This document shows positions 44,334 to 52,209 of a stretch of DNA of 64,000 nt, piece after piece (within the stretch, counting starts at the first letter, position 1; each line of letters opens with the position of its first letter). This stretch comes from Streptomyces fragilis (GTDB lineage: Bacteria > Actinomycetota > Actinomycetes > Streptomycetales > Streptomycetaceae): assembly GCF_003112515.1 (NCBI RefSeq), contig NZ_BEVZ01000004.1, positions 1,054,001 through 1,118,000 of the forward strand, in the 5' to 3' direction. The notes beneath the pieces are model-generated. The model did not search any database. It was not told the origin of the DNA and saw only the letters and a list, made by a program, of their open reading frames with translations. Position numbers and translations under genes: made by a program.

Positions 44334-45026
44334 TCAGCTCTCGGCGGCCCTCGCCCCGCCGAGTCCGCCCTTCCACCTGCGGTACAGGGTGTGCGGGACG
44401 CCCGCCGCGTCGAGCACCCGGCCGGCGACGAAGTCGACCAGGTCCTGGATGTGGGTGGCGCCCGCGTAGAACGCCGGTGAGGCCGGGACGACGTTCGCCC
44501 CCGCGTCGTCCAGCGTGACCAGGTGCCGCAGCGTCTGCCCGTTGAGCGGGGTCTCACGCACGGAGACCACCAGCGGGCGGCGCTCCTTGAGCGTCACGCT
44601 CGCGGCACGCTGCAGCAGGTCCTTGGACAGGCCCAGCGCGACCCCCGCGACGCAGGCGGTGGAGGCGGGCACGATCAGCATCCCGCGGGCCGGGTACGAA
44701 CCGGACGACGGGCCGGCGGCCAGGTCGCCGGCCGCCCAGTACCGGACGTCGCCCGCGGCCTCCGCGTAGGCGCCGGGGCCGAAGGTGTCGGGCCTGCCGT
44801 CCGCGCCCGCCGCCAGCCAGCGGCCCAGGTCGTCCTGCCAGTGGGCGTCCCGGAAGGAGATCCCGGTCTCGTCGAGCAGGGTGAGCCGGGCGGCCCGGCT
44901 CACCACCAGGTCGACGCTCTCCCCGGCCTCGATCAGCCCGCGCAGCACCGCCGCCGCGTATGGCGTGCCGGATGCCCCGGAGACCCCCACGATCCAAGGG
45001 GTCCGCCGCTTTTCCCCTGCGTTCAC
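44334..45026 (-). CDS. ubiX: UbiX-type flavin prenyltransferase (futalosine pathway, MqnM-like)
   Basis: 230 aa. FMN-binding GVSGASGTPYAAAVL at residues 14-28, then VPASTACVAGVALGLSKDLLQRAASVTLKERRPLV and RETPLNGQTLRHLVTLDDAGANVVPASPAFY, the UbiX signatures. It prenylates FMN to make the cofactor that UbiD-type decarboxylases need. The UbiD-like MqnL gene is 1.9 kb upstream, so the pair would decarboxylate the naphthoate intermediate of menaquinone. Confidence 0.92.
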   Translation of the reverse strand: MNAGEKRRTPWIVGVSGASGTPYAAAVLRGLIEAGESVDLVVSRAARLTLLDETGISFRDAHWQDDLGRWLAAGADGRPDTFGPGAYAEAAGDVRYWAAGDLAAGPSSGSYPARGMLIVPASTACVAGVALGLSKDLLQRAASVTLKERRPLVVSVRETPLNGQTLRHLVTLDDAGANVVPASPAFYAGATHIQDLVDFVAGRVLDAAGVPHTLYRRWKGGLGGARAAES

Positions 45027-45144
45027 ACCCCGAGCCTACCGGCGCGGCCCGACAGCCCCGGCACGGGCAGGACCGCGGGGGCGCCGGGAGGTCGCGGGGG
45101 GCCGCTTCCTCCCGCGTCCGCCCGCCGCCCGCCCGCGTCCTCGC

Positions 45145-45179
45145 CACTGCCGCGCCACTGCCGCGCCGCTGCCGCGCCG
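45145..45179. repeat. tandem repeat, ~11-base unit CACTGCCGCGC
   Basis: Three consecutive near-identical units upstream of the rhomboid gene, in the 274-base gap after the UbiX start. No function evident. Confidence 0.6.
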
Positions 45180-45300
45180 TCGGGATCCGGTGCGCGGGTC
45201 CGGGAACCGGACAAGGGGGGCAAAGCGTTGTGGGAGCAGAGGCGAGGTTCGAGAAGCCGGGAAGGCGCAGCAGCCGCAGAGGGAGACGGGGGATCCGACC

Positions 45301-45915
45301 ATGGCAGCCATCGATGGCGGTACGGGCGCCGGCCCGGGCGCGGCGGTGTCGCGCGGGGAGCGCGTCCGGCTGGCCGGGAAGCTGATGCTGGGCTGGGTCG
45401 CCCTGCTGTGGGTGCTGGAGATCGTCGACGCGGCCTCGGGCAACGCCCTCGACCGTTTCGGTGTGGTGCCACGCGACCCCGGCGAGCTGGTGGACGTGGT
45501 CCCCTCGGCCTTCGTGCACTTCGGCTTCGCCCACGTCGCCGCCAACACGCTGCCCCTGCTGGTGCTCGGGTTCCTGGCCGCGCTCGGCGGGGTCCGGCGG
45601 TTCCTCGCCGTGTGCCTGCTGATCATGGTGGCCGACGGGGTGGGCGTCTGGCTCATATCGCCGGCCGGGGTGAACACGGCGGGGGTCTCCGGGGTGATCT
45701 TCGGCCTGTTCGGCTTCCTGCTGGTCTCCGGCTTCGTGGAGCGCCGCCCGCTCGGTGTGGTGGTCGCCGTGCTGATCACCGCGGTGTGGGGCAGCTCGAT
45801 ACTGGCGGGCCTCGCCCCCACCCAGACGGGGGTCAGCTGGCAGGGCCACCTGATAGGCCTGCTCTCCGGTGTCGCGGCCGCCTTCCTCCTGGCCCGCCGC
45901 CCCCGCGCCGCCTAA
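45301..45915 (+). CDS. rhomboid family intramembrane serine protease
   Basis: 204 aa, six membrane segments. The catalytic dyad is Ser130 in NTAGVSGVIFG and His183 in WQGHLIG. The N-terminal HFGFAHVAANTLPL gives the His and Asn of the oxyanion region. It cleaves transmembrane helices; targets unknown. The start at 45301 is preceded by a GGAGACGGGGGA stretch. It interrupts the otherwise minus-strand menaquinone genes, being convergent with mqnP and divergent from ubiX. Confidence 0.87.
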   Translation: MAAIDGGTGAGPGAAVSRGERVRLAGKLMLGWVALLWVLEIVDAASGNALDRFGVVPRDPGELVDVVPSAFVHFGFAHVAANTLPLLVLGFLAALGGVRRFLAVCLLIMVADGVGVWLISPAGVNTAGVSGVIFGLFGFLLVSGFVERRPLGVVVAVLITAVWGSSILAGLAPTQTGVSWQGHLIGLLSGVAAAFLLARRPRAA

Positions 45916-45932
45916 CGCTCCCCGCCCGGGCG

Positions 45933-45982
45933 GACCGGCGGTCGCACCGGCCCTCCGGGGGGTGGGAAACGGACCGCCGGTC
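45933..45982. terminator. long-loop hairpin between rhomboid and mqnP
   Basis: GACCGGCGGTC and its complement (45933-45943, 45972-45982) with a 28-base loop, between convergent genes and touching the mqnP stop. Confidence 0.4.
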
Positions 45983-46910
45983 AGACCGTCAGGCCGCGGA
46001 CCACCAGGTCGAGCAGCGCGCAGACGAACAGGGCGATGCCGATGAACCCGTTGACGCTGAAGAACGCCCGGTTGAGGCGGGACAGGTCGTGCGGGCGGAC
46101 GATGGTGTGCTCGTAGACGAACGCGCCGGCCACGATCAGCAGGCCCACCCAGAAGAAGAGACCCGCCCCGGTGAGGAGGCCGAACCAGGCGAAGAGAGCC
46201 GTGGTGACGACGTGGCAGCCGCGCGCGCCCCAGATCGCCGCGGGGATGCCGAAGCGCGCCGGGACGGACTTCACGCCGACCTCACGGTCCGTCTCCACGT
46301 CCTGGCAGGCGTAGATCAGGTCGAAGCCGCCGATCCACACGCCGACGGCGACGCCCAGGACGACGGCGTCCCAGGACCACTCGCCGGTGACGGCCAGCCA
46401 GCCGCCGAGCGGGCCGATGGCCTGGGCCAGCCCCAGGATGGCCTGCGGGAAGTTCGTGAACCGCTTGCCGTACGGGTAGACCACCATCGGGATCGCCGCG
46501 AGCGGCGCCAGGATCAGGCACAGCGGGTTGAGCAGCGCCGCCGTCACCAGGAAGACGGCGAGCGCGACCAGCGCGCCCGTCCACGCCGTCCGCACCGACA
46601 CCGCGCCGGTGACCAGCTCACGCTGCGCGGTCCGCGGGTTCCGCGCGTCGATCTCCCGGTCGATGATCCGGTTGGCGGCCATCGCGAAGGTGCGCATGGC
46701 GACCATGGCGACGGTCACCAGCAGCAGGTCGGCCCAGTGCACGGAGCGGTCCACCGTGAACATCGCGGTGAGCGCCGCGATGTAGGCGAAGGGCAGCGCG
46801 AAGACCGAGTGCTCGATCATCACCAGGCGGAGGAAGGCCTTCACCCGGCCCGGCCGGCGTTCGGCGGGAACGGGACCTGTGGCGCCCGTGGCGTCAGCGG
46901 CGGCGGTCAA
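45981..46910 (-). CDS. mqnP: UbiA-type prenyltransferase of the futalosine menaquinone pathway
   Basis: 309 aa, nine helices. The two aspartate motifs are NRIIDREID (NxxxDxxxD) and DVETDREVG (DxxxD), which bind the prenyl diphosphate through Mg. It attaches the polyprenyl tail to the naphthoate ring. It overlaps the 3' end of the UbiD-like gene by 17 bases, so the two are translationally coupled. This assignment follows the neighbourhood: a generic UbiA/MenA call would also fit the sequence. Confidence 0.88.
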   Translation of the reverse strand: MTAAADATGATGPVPAERRPGRVKAFLRLVMIEHSVFALPFAYIAALTAMFTVDRSVHWADLLLVTVAMVAMRTFAMAANRIIDREIDARNPRTAQRELVTGAVSVRTAWTGALVALAVFLVTAALLNPLCLILAPLAAIPMVVYPYGKRFTNFPQAILGLAQAIGPLGGWLAVTGEWSWDAVVLGVAVGVWIGGFDLIYACQDVETDREVGVKSVPARFGIPAAIWGARGCHVVTTALFAWFGLLTGAGLFFWVGLLIVAGAFVYEHTIVRPHDLSRLNRAFFSVNGFIGIALFVCALLDLVVRGLTV

Positions 46911-48357
46911 TGCCGTACTCCTTCCACCGGCGGTCGACCTTCGCCGCCGTCTGAGGGTCGGGCAGGACCATCTCGGGCCAGCCGCCGTCCCTCGTGTAGC
47001 CCTCCTCGGGCCACTTCGCGGTCGCGTCGATGCCCGCCTTGCCGCCCCAGAACTGCTGGTAGGAGGCGTGGTCGAGGTGGTCGACGGGGCCCTCGACGAC
47101 CGTGAGGTCGCGCGAGTAGTCCGTGTTGCCGAGGGCGCGCCAGGCGACCTCGTGCAGGTCGTGCACGTCGCAGTCGGAGTCGACGACGACGATCAGCTTG
47201 GTCAGCGACATCATGTGCGCACCCCAGATGGCGTGCATCACCTTCTGCGCGTGCTTCGGGTACTTCTTGTCGATCGAGACGATCGCGCAGTTGTGGAAGC
47301 CGCCCGCCTCGGGGAGGTGGTAGTCCACGATGTCCGGCACGATGATCTTGAGCAGCGGCAGGAAGAACCGCTCGGTGGCCCGCCCCAGCGGACCGTCCTC
47401 GGTCGGCGGCCGGCCGACCACGATCGACTGCAGCAGCGGCTTCTTGCGCATGGTGACGCAGTCGATGGTCAGCGCGGGGAACGGCTCCTGCGGCGTGTAG
47501 AAGCCGGTGTGGTCGCCGAACGGCCCCTCCGGCAGCATTTCGCCCGGCTCCAGCCAGCCCTCCAGCACCACCTCGGCGTTGGCCGGGACCTGCAGCGGGA
47601 CGGTCTTGCAGTCGACCATCTCGATCCGCCGGCCCGCGACGAACCCGGCGAACAGGTACTCGTCGATCCCGCCCGGCAGCGGCGCGGTCGCCGCGTAGGT
47701 GACCGAGGGCGGGCAGCCGAAGGCGATCGCGACCGGCAGCCGCTCACCGCGGCGGGCGGCGACCTGGTAGTGGTTGCGGCTGTCCTTGTGGATCTGCCAG
47801 TGCATGCCGATGGTGCGCCTGTCGTGGCGCTGCAGCCGGTAGAGGCCGAGGTTGCGCACGCCCGTCTCCGGGTCCTTGGTGTGCGTCAGGCCCAGGTTGA
47901 AGAACGCGCCGCCGTCCTGCGGCCAGGTGAAGAGCGCGGGGAGCTGGTCGAGGTCCACGTCGTCGCCGGTGAGCACGACCTCCTGCACGGGGCCGTCCTT
48001 CACCTTCTTCGGCGGCACGTGCGTCATCGTGCCCAGCTTCCCGAATGCCTCCCGCACGCCCACGAACCCGTGCGGCAGCTCGGGCTTGAGCAGACCGGCG
48101 ATGGTCTCGCCGATCTCCTCGTAGGACTTCAGGCCGAGCGCCTTGAGGAGGCGCCGGTCGGTGCCGAAGACGTTCATCGCGAGCGGCATCGCGGAGCCGC
48201 GCACGTTCTCGAAGAGCAGCGCCGGGCCGCCCGACTTCTGGACCCGGTCGACGATCTCCCCGACCTCCAGATGGGGGTCGACCTCGGCCGTCACCCGCTT
48301 CAGGTCTCCGTCGCGCTCCAGGGCCCGCAGGAAGGAGCGAAGATCGTCGTAAGCCAT
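46894..48357 (-). CDS. mqnL: UbiD-type menaquinone biosynthesis decarboxylase
   Basis: 487 aa. UbiD family throughout, with FLRALERDGDLKRVTAEVDPHLEVGEI at the start, ALLFENVRGSAMPLAMNVFGT, GMHWQIHKDSRNHY and the catalytic acid region EWLEPGEM-like (LEGWLEPGEMLPEGPFGDHTGFY). It needs the prenylated FMN made by UbiX. It lies upstream of mqnP in a two-gene unit. Gene letter naming (L) is from memory. Confidence 0.9.
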   Translation of the reverse strand: MAYDDLRSFLRALERDGDLKRVTAEVDPHLEVGEIVDRVQKSGGPALLFENVRGSAMPLAMNVFGTDRRLLKALGLKSYEEIGETIAGLLKPELPHGFVGVREAFGKLGTMTHVPPKKVKDGPVQEVVLTGDDVDLDQLPALFTWPQDGGAFFNLGLTHTKDPETGVRNLGLYRLQRHDRRTIGMHWQIHKDSRNHYQVAARRGERLPVAIAFGCPPSVTYAATAPLPGGIDEYLFAGFVAGRRIEMVDCKTVPLQVPANAEVVLEGWLEPGEMLPEGPFGDHTGFYTPQEPFPALTIDCVTMRKKPLLQSIVVGRPPTEDGPLGRATERFFLPLLKIIVPDIVDYHLPEAGGFHNCAIVSIDKKYPKHAQKVMHAIWGAHMMSLTKLIVVVDSDCDVHDLHEVAWRALGNTDYSRDLTVVEGPVDHLDHASYQQFWGGKAGIDATAKWPEEGYTRDGGWPEMVLPDPQTAAKVDRRWKEYGIDRRR

Positions 48358-48494
48358 GCCCCCCAGTATCGCCGAGGGCTTCGCGGACCTGGCGTCCGCC
48401 CCTCGGACGAAGCACCCGGCCAGCCGCTACCCTGGGTGACGTCACGGGTCGGCTGCCGCCGTCCCGCCGTCGTTCCGCTGGGGGTATGCCCGTC

Positions 48495-48917
48495 ATGCTG
48501 AGGATCCTGCCGCTGCTCCTGGTGCTGGCCCTGACCATCTACGCGTTCATCGACTGCCTGAACACCCCGGAGGAAGACGTCCGGGTCCTACCGAAGCCGA
48601 TCTGGGCGATGCTCATCCTGCTGCTCGGCACGGCGCTGATCGGCCCGGTGGCGTGGCTGGTCGCGGGCAAGGTCCGTCACGGCGGCGGCGCGGAGGAGGG
48701 CTCCTTCGGTCCGCGCGGCGGGCAGCGGGGCGGACCGCGCGGGGGGCAGCGCCGGCAGCGGTTCGTGGCGCCGGACGACAACCCCGACTTCCTCAAGTCG
48801 CTGGGCGAGGAGACGCGCAGGCGCGGCAAGGACGGCGAGGAGCCCGGGCAGCGCGACCAGCGGGAGGACCCGCGTGACGAGCGCCGCGGCCGGGACGAGG
48901 ACGCGCCGGAGAGCTGA
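48495..48917 (+). CDS. PLDc_N-type small membrane protein, copy 1
   Basis: 140 aa. Two hydrophobic helices with the conserved spacer YAFIDCLNTPEEDVRVLPKPIW, as in the PLDc_N (cardiolipin synthase N-terminal-like) domain, but with no phospholipase part. The tail is Gly/Arg/Gln-rich and then highly charged. The start at 48495 aligns with copy 2; an in-frame ATG at 48486 is possible. TACCCT (48428-48433) is a likely -10. Confidence 0.75.
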   Translation: MLRILPLLLVLALTIYAFIDCLNTPEEDVRVLPKPIWAMLILLLGTALIGPVAWLVAGKVRHGGGAEEGSFGPRGGQRGGPRGGQRRQRFVAPDDNPDFLKSLGEETRRRGKDGEEPGQRDQREDPRDERRGRDEDAPES

Positions 48918-49016
48918 CGCTCCCCCAGGAGCCGCCGGGTGGCGCGTCCGGCGCAGCCGCTAGTCTGCCGCTCCTCACCGTTCGAACAACCTGTCGCGTC
49001 CTGGGGGGACTTGGAC

Positions 49017-49418
49017 ATGCTCCGGATTCTGCCGTTCCTGTTGGTGCTGGCCCTGTGGATCTACGCCTTCATCGACTGCCTCAACACCCCCGAGGAGAAG
49101 GTCCGCGGCCTGCCCAAGGTGGTCTGGGTGCTGATCATCCTCTTCCTCGGCGAGGTGCTGGTCGGCCCGATCGCCTGGCTGGTGGCCGGCAAGGTCCGTG
49201 ACGGCGCCGCCGCCCACCGCGGCTCCACGCCCTCGGAGTGGCACCGCGACCACCGCCCCTCCGCCCCCGTCGCCCCGGACGACGACCCGGCGTTCCTCGC
49301 CCGGCTCGCCGAGGAGAACAAGCGGGACGAGGCCCTCCTGAAGGACTGGGAGGCCGACCTGCGCCGCCGCGAGGAGGAGCTGCGCCGGCAGGAGCAGCAG
49401 GACCGCAAGGAGAACTGA
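49017..49418 (+). CDS. PLDc_N-type small membrane protein, copy 2
   Basis: 133 aa, a paralogue of the preceding gene (LRILPFLLVLALWIYAFIDCLNTPEE). The C-terminal ~45 residues form a charged coiled coil (AEENKRDEALLKDWEADLRRREEELRRQEQQ). The start at 49017 follows GGGGGGAC. TAGTCT at 48961 in the context CAGCCGCTANNCTG matches the copy-1 promoter, so the promoter was duplicated with the gene. A LysR gene follows after six bases. Confidence 0.75.
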   Translation: MLRILPFLLVLALWIYAFIDCLNTPEEKVRGLPKVVWVLIILFLGEVLVGPIAWLVAGKVRDGAAAHRGSTPSEWHRDHRPSAPVAPDDDPAFLARLAEENKRDEALLKDWEADLRRREEELRRQEQQDRKEN

Positions 49419-49424
49419 GACACC

Positions 49425-50342
49425 ATGTCCCCGGCGCTCGACCTGCGGCTGCTGGCGACCTTCGAGAAGGTCGCCGCCCTGCTCAGCTTCACCCGCGCGG
49501 CCGCCGAGCTGGCGTACGCGCAGTCCACGGTGACCGCGCAGGTGCGGGCGCTGGAACAGGACCTGGGCGTCGCCCTCTTCGACCGCCTCGGCAGCCGTAT
49601 CCGGCTCACCGAGGCCGGGGAGCGGCTGCTGCCGTACGCCCGCCGCCTCCTGGACCTGGCCGCCGAGGCGCGGGCCGCCGCCGTCGAGCCCCACGAGCCC
49701 TCCGGGCTGCTCACCGTCGGCACCATCGAGTCGCTGACGTCGTACCGGCTGCCGCCGCTCTTCGAGCTGTTCCACCACCGCTACCCGAAGGTGCGGCTGT
49801 CGCTGCGCACCACCATCGGCGACGAGACGCTGGACGCGCTCCGGCGCGGCGTCTACGACCTCGGCTTCCTGATGGAGGCCCGCACCGAGCACGCGGGACT
49901 GGAGACGGTGGTCCTGCTGCCGGAGCCGCTGGCCCTGGTGGCGGCGCCCGGTCACCCGCTCGCCGGCCGCCCCCTGACCACCGGCGACCTCTGCGGGGCC
50001 ACGCTGCTCGCCGTGGAGTCGGGCTGCGCGTTCCGCGACCTCTTCGAGGCCGAGCTCACCGCCGTCGCCGGGGAGCCGGTCGCCTTCCGCGAGTTCGGCA
50101 CCGTGGAGGCCACCAAACGCGCCGCGGCGACCGGCCTGGGGATCGCCCTGCTCCCCGAGGTCACGGTCGCCGACGCGCTGGCCGCCCAGGCGCTTCAGCG
50201 CCTCGACTGGCGGCCGTCGTTCACTCTCCACTCGCAACTGGCGTGGCGGTCCGGGAAGCGGCTGCCTCCCGCGGCGCGTCTGTTCGTGGAGCAGACCCGG
50301 CGGCTGCTGCGGGAGCAGCAGGAGCGGCCGCCGGCTTCCTGA
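49425..50342 (+). CDS. LysR family transcriptional regulator
   Basis: 305 aa. Helix-turn-helix LRLLATFEKVAALLSFTRAAAELAYAQSTVTAQVRALEQDLG, then the effector domain. It probably shares a transcript with the upstream PLDc_N gene. Its last 122 bases overlap the convergent EamA gene. The target may be that exporter. Confidence 0.9.
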   Translation: MSPALDLRLLATFEKVAALLSFTRAAAELAYAQSTVTAQVRALEQDLGVALFDRLGSRIRLTEAGERLLPYARRLLDLAAEARAAAVEPHEPSGLLTVGTIESLTSYRLPPLFELFHHRYPKVRLSLRTTIGDETLDALRRGVYDLGFLMEARTEHAGLETVVLLPEPLALVAAPGHPLAGRPLTTGDLCGATLLAVESGCAFRDLFEAELTAVAGEPVAFREFGTVEATKRAAATGLGIALLPEVTVADALAAQALQRLDWRPSFTLHSQLAWRSGKRLPPAARLFVEQTRRLLREQQERPPAS

Positions 50343-51198
50343 GCGTCACCTTGAGGCTCGCGAGGACGATCAGCGGCAGGCCCAGCGCCTGCAGCCACCC
50401 CATGAGGTGCCCGTACACCGCCCAGTCGGTGAGCATCGCGACCGCCGGGTAGACGAAGGCCAGCACGGCGATCTTCGCGGTGGGCAGCTTGGCGTAGGCG
50501 GCGTACATCAGCACGTACATCACGCCGGTGTGGAAGACGCCGAGCGTCACCAGCCAGCCCCAGGCGCCGGCGCCCGCGCCGCCCATCGCGCCCAGGTCGG
50601 CGAACGGCAGCAGCAGCGGGATGCCCACGACGACCTGCACCAGGGCGATCAGGTGCGGCCGCACGCCCCGCACCCGCTTGACCACCAGGGTGGCCAGTCC
50701 GTAGAGCACCGCGGCGCCCAGCGCCTGGCCGATGCCGAGCAGGTAGTGGCCGTCGCCGCCGGTCAGGTCCTCCGGCCGGACGCCCGAAACCAGGACCAGA
50801 CCGGCGAAGGCGAGCGCCACCCAGCCGAGGGTGGCGGCGGTCAGCCGCTCACGGAAGAGCAGGGCGCCGAACACCACGACGAAGAACGGCTGCATGTGGT
50901 AGACGACCGACGCCACCGAGATGGAGGTGTTGCCGTACGACTCGAACAGCAGGATCCAGTTGCCGACGATGAACAGTCCCGCCAGCACGGTCAGCGCCAG
51001 GCTGCGCCGGGTGAACCCGTGCCCCCGTATCCAGCCGCGGGCGGCGACGTAGGCGCCGAGGGCCAGCGCGCCGAAGACCACCCGGAAGAACACCACGTTG
51101 AGCGAGGAGGCCCCCGACTCGACCACGAACACGCCGATCGTCCCGGACAGCACCATGGCGGTGGTGAGCTGGGCGATCCCCTTCGTCTCTGTTGTCAT
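50221..51198 (-). CDS. EamA (DMT) family transporter
   Basis: 325 aa, ten helices in two EamA repeats (QLTTAMVLSGTIGVFVV and HYLLGIGQALGAAVLYGLATLVVKR). Members export amino acids or metabolites. The final ~35 residues are an Ala/Pro-rich polar tail that is entirely antisense to the LysR coding end, an unusual overlap. A dyad (GCCGATGG-GG-CCATCGGC) lies 56 bases upstream of the start. Confidence 0.9.
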   Translation of the reverse strand: MTTETKGIAQLTTAMVLSGTIGVFVVESGASSLNVVFFRVVFGALALGAYVAARGWIRGHGFTRRSLALTVLAGLFIVGNWILLFESYGNTSISVASVVYHMQPFFVVVFGALLFRERLTAATLGWVALAFAGLVLVSGVRPEDLTGGDGHYLLGIGQALGAAVLYGLATLVVKRVRGVRPHLIALVQVVVGIPLLLPFADLGAMGGAGAGAWGWLVTLGVFHTGVMYVLMYAAYAKLPTAKIAVLAFVYPAVAMLTDWAVYGHLMGWLQALGLPLIVLASLKVTLRKPAAAPAAPAAAAGSAPRTDAPREAAASRTATPVASGE

Positions 51199-51253
51199 GC
51201 CCCGAAGCTACGGCGCGCCCGCCGCCCGGGGCCACGCCGGACCACCCCGTGAT

Positions 51254-51271
51254 GCCGATGGGGCCATCGGC
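51254..51271. promoter_or_regulatory. palindrome upstream of the EamA gene
   Basis: GCCGATGG-GG-CCATCGGC, a perfect 8+2+8 dyad, with a further GCCGAT half-site at 51275. Candidate operator for the EamA exporter. Confidence 0.4.
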
Positions 51272-51309
51272 GCAGCCGATGACCCCAGGTCGGCACCACT
51301 GCGGTGCCG

Positions 51310-52098
51310 TCAGCGCAGGCGCGAGGAGGACAGGATCGAGAACAGGTGGGCCGGGACCATCACCCAGGTCACGGCCGCGAGGACCACCAGGGCGATCCGG
51401 GTGGCGTCCAGGTTGCCCAGGGCGGCGTCCACCACGGCGGTGGCCAGGAGCACCAGGGACGCCTCGATGCCGTTGGTCAGCCGGTGGATCTTGAACGCGG
51501 CGGCCAGCTTGCGCAGCGTGGCGACGCCCTCCGAGCGCGGCCGCGTCGACTCGTCGTCGGCCACCGCCAGTCCGCGGCGGGCGCGGGCCACGTCCACCAG
51601 GTCGGTCGAGGCCTTCAGCAGGACCACGCCCATGGCGGTGAACAGGCCGAGCGAGACCCAGCCGTCGAAGGAGCCGCCGTCGCCCCAGCCGGCCGCCCGG
51701 AAGCCGGCGCCGGCCAGCAGCGCCGCGTCGGCGAGGTACGCGCCGAGCCGGTCGACGTAGATGCCGGCCGCGCTGTTCTGGCCCTTCCACCGCGCGACCT
51801 CGCCGTCGACGCAGTCGAACAGCAGGAACAGCTGGAACAGCACGGCGGCCAGGACCGCGCCGGTGAGCCCGGGAATCAGCAGGGCGGCGCCCGCGGCCAC
51901 ACCGCAGACCACCATCGTCCAGGTCAGCGCGTCCGGGGTGACCGGCGTCCGCACCAGCTGGCGCGTCACCCGCAGGGAGATCGCCCGCATGTACATCCGG
52001 CCGGCCCAGTGCTCGCCGTTGCGGCTGGCCAGCTTGGCCTGCGGCTGGCAGACCTCCCGAAGCTCCTCCAGGACCGGGGCAGCAGCCACCATCTCCAC
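51310..52098 (-). CDS. CDP-alcohol phosphatidyltransferase family protein, lacking the fourth Asp
   Basis: 262 aa with six or so helices. The CDP-OH motif is present as DCVDGEVARW with Asp95 and Asp98, then Gly112 and Asp116. The fourth position, normally Asp and the proposed catalytic base, is Ala120 (GIYVDRLGAYLAD); the next Asp is at 124. The family joins CDP-activated lipids or inositol to alcohols. It may be a variant enzyme or an inactive homologue. The GTG start at 52098 has GGAAGGA upstream; ATG at 52092 is equally possible. Confidence 0.8.
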   Translation of the reverse strand: MEMVAAAPVLEELREVCQPQAKLASRNGEHWAGRMYMRAISLRVTRQLVRTPVTPDALTWTMVVCGVAAGAALLIPGLTGAVLAAVLFQLFLLFDCVDGEVARWKGQNSAAGIYVDRLGAYLADAALLAGAGFRAAGWGDGGSFDGWVSLGLFTAMGVVLLKASTDLVDVARARRGLAVADDESTRPRSEGVATLRKLAAAFKIHRLTNGIEASLVLLATAVVDAALGNLDATRIALVVLAAVTWVMVPAHLFSILSSSRLR

Positions 52099-52158
52099 GT
52101 GTTCCTTCCACCGATGTCGCCGAGTGACGGCCAGGGTAGAGCAGGCCCCGCGAGTGCG

Positions 52159-52189
52159 AGGAGCCGCCCCCTGCGCGGGGGCGGCTCCT
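52159..52189. terminator. terminator after ccsB
   Basis: AGGAGCCGCCCCC and its complement (52159-52171, 52177-52189) around a 5-base loop. Confidence 0.8.
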
Positions 52190-52209
52190 GGGCGCAAGGG
52201 CGGGGCCGG

